From Chara braunii (lineage: Eukaryota > Streptophyta > Charophyceae > Charales > Characeae): a stretch of 64,000 bases of DNA. A program made the position numbers and the translations under genes. Positions 63,376 through 64,000 of the stretch are shown in pieces (the first letter of the stretch is position 1; each line of letters begins with the position of its first letter). The DNA lies in NCBI GenBank assembly GCA_003427395.1, contig BFEA01000925.1, positions 11,000 through 74,999 of the forward strand, given 5' to 3'. The notes under the pieces were generated by a model. The model had not been told where the DNA came from. It saw only the letters and a list, made by a program, of their open reading frames with translations, and did not search any database.

Positions 63376-64000
63376 CTTTCATAAAACGAATGCTGAAAAT
63401 CTAACTTCTGGCAGCTTCCTTTAAGGCCGAGTCACTTTCAGCAGTTCCGTGAATGCTCCCCATCTACTTATAAACAGTTTGAGGGACTTCGCAGAGTATC
63501 CTTTTTTTTGCACTTTATATTCCCAGTCTGCCAAAATCGCTTGTTTTATTCCAAGCTTGACCTCCGCTCTAACCATCGGTGGGATGAAGTGTTCCCCTCT
63601 TCTCACCACTGAGTTTCGCAGTGTCCATAGGGTCCAAAGTATAGCTCCTCTCATTGTCTCCTCAGCATAGTACAGTCGGTCTTCGCGCTGGGATCTTCGA
63701 GCGACTGTCCCCATGAGTACAAAGTGGTCTGTCCACCGAGTATGGGGTCCCGGAACCGGCACTGAACCACCCCTCCACCAAGCCCAAAAGGGTTGGGAGA
63801 GGTCACAAANAAGGGCAAAGTGCTGCAAATCTTCCACTCTCGTCCCCGGGCATATTTCACATCTTGGGTCCGCTTTTGAAGTTCGTCTGGAGCACCNGGC
63901 TGCCACTGNAATTGCCTGGTGCATTATCAACCACAGGAGGCTCNNATGCTTTACAACTGCCAAATCCATTAATATTTTCCAGAAATGTGGTAATGCTTGC
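63045..64000 (-). mobile_element. LINE 3' end on the minus strand, continuing past the window
   Basis: The T-run at 63045-63070 is the poly(A) tail on the minus strand. Next comes a 3' UTR of about 350 bp (with an odd A24-G9 run at 63344-63376), then the C-terminal end of ORF2. Several single Ns lie near 63810-63945. Confidence 0.7.
63421..63969 (-). CDS. LINE ORF2 C-terminus, zf-RVT domain (partial)
   Basis: The frame enters from beyond 63969 and ends at 63421. It shows CEICPGTRVEDLQHFAL.CDLSQPFWAWW, the C-x-x-C...H-x(3)-C zinc-binding domain found after LINE reverse transcriptase. Then follow WTDHFVLMGT and the helix MRGAILWTLWTLRNSVV, a usual LINE tail. Three ambiguous residues come from N bases. 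This is the domain that the LINE at 54-59 kb has lost. Confidence 0.75.
   Translation of the reverse strand: MDLAVVKHXSLLWLIMHQAIXVAAXCSRRTSKADPRCEICPGTRVEDLQHFALXCDLSQPFWAWWRGGSVPVPGPHTRWTDHFVLMGTVARRSQREDRLYYAEETMRGAILWTLWTLRNSVVRRGEHFIPPMVRAEVKLGIKQAILADWEYKVQKKGYSAKSLKLFISRWGAFTELLKVTRP

Overview
The window looks like repeat-rich nuclear DNA of a streptophyte, most likely a charophyte green alga such as Chara. The reasons are a plant-type plastid acyl-ACP thioesterase gene, a cytoplasmic 26S rRNA 3' fragment close to the land-plant sequence, a Ty3/gypsy element with a tRNA-Asp primer site of the kind used by plant elements, LINEs whose ORF1 has a plant-like CCHC knuckle, and several tRNA-headed SINEs. 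The species call is inference. N gaps and a library-adapter junction mark it as a draft short-read assembly.

Region 1 (1-18925) is one giant, decayed Ty3/gypsy LTR retrotransposon. The window opens inside its 5' LTR (1-751). A PBS complementary to tRNA-Asp follows at 755, then a 1.7 kb leader, then an unusual 5 kb array of accessory ORFs (2441-7551) between the leader and gag. The array holds three tandem copies of a roughly 115-125 aa module, at least four sense copies of a roughly 215-250 aa module, further fragments, and one piece in reverse orientation. Several neighbouring ORFs overlap by 4 or 8 nt at stop/start, which suggests coupled translation. Gag-protease-RT-RNase H-integrase (7568-13753) follows in essentially one frame, broken by stops and frameshifts. 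A purine tract at 13971 precedes a 3' LTR that is probably 4.9 kb long (13985-18925) and carries a TATA box and two internal tandem-repeat blocks.

Region 2 (about 18.9-21.7 kb) has no convincing gene but is packed with more than twenty perfect short inverted repeats, each of different sequence, and ends in a 54-bp tandem repeat built around another hairpin. This is the most unusual non-coding structure in the window.

Region 3 (21.7-31 kb) holds local duplications, a foldback palindrome at 24.8-25.0 kb, a minus-strand LINE ORF1 relic, two consecutive tRNA-headed SINEs, and a 26S rRNA 3' fragment directly after the second poly(A) tail. Region 4 (31.7-39.2 kb) contains spacer-like repeats, a 42-bp-arm hairpin, a third SINE head, a minus-strand coding relic of unknown function, and satellite arrays with periods of 41, 47 and 49 bp.

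Region 5 (39-51 kb) is the host genic part. A minus-strand acyl-ACP thioesterase gene (41956-43686) is uninterrupted across both hot-dog domains. A minus-strand two-TM protein resembling Pkr1, the V-ATPase assembly factor, lies at 45198-45602. Region 6 (51-64 kb) is simple repeats, a plus-strand LINE with ORF1 and APE endonuclease/RT that is interrupted by a 296-bp hairpin MITE, an adapter junction at 60950-60983 inside a tandem repeat, GC-rich minisatellites, and the 3' end of a minus-strand LINE running off the window. Nearly all protein-coding sequence is mobile-element derived and broken. The thioesterase and the Pkr1-like ORF are the only credible host genes.
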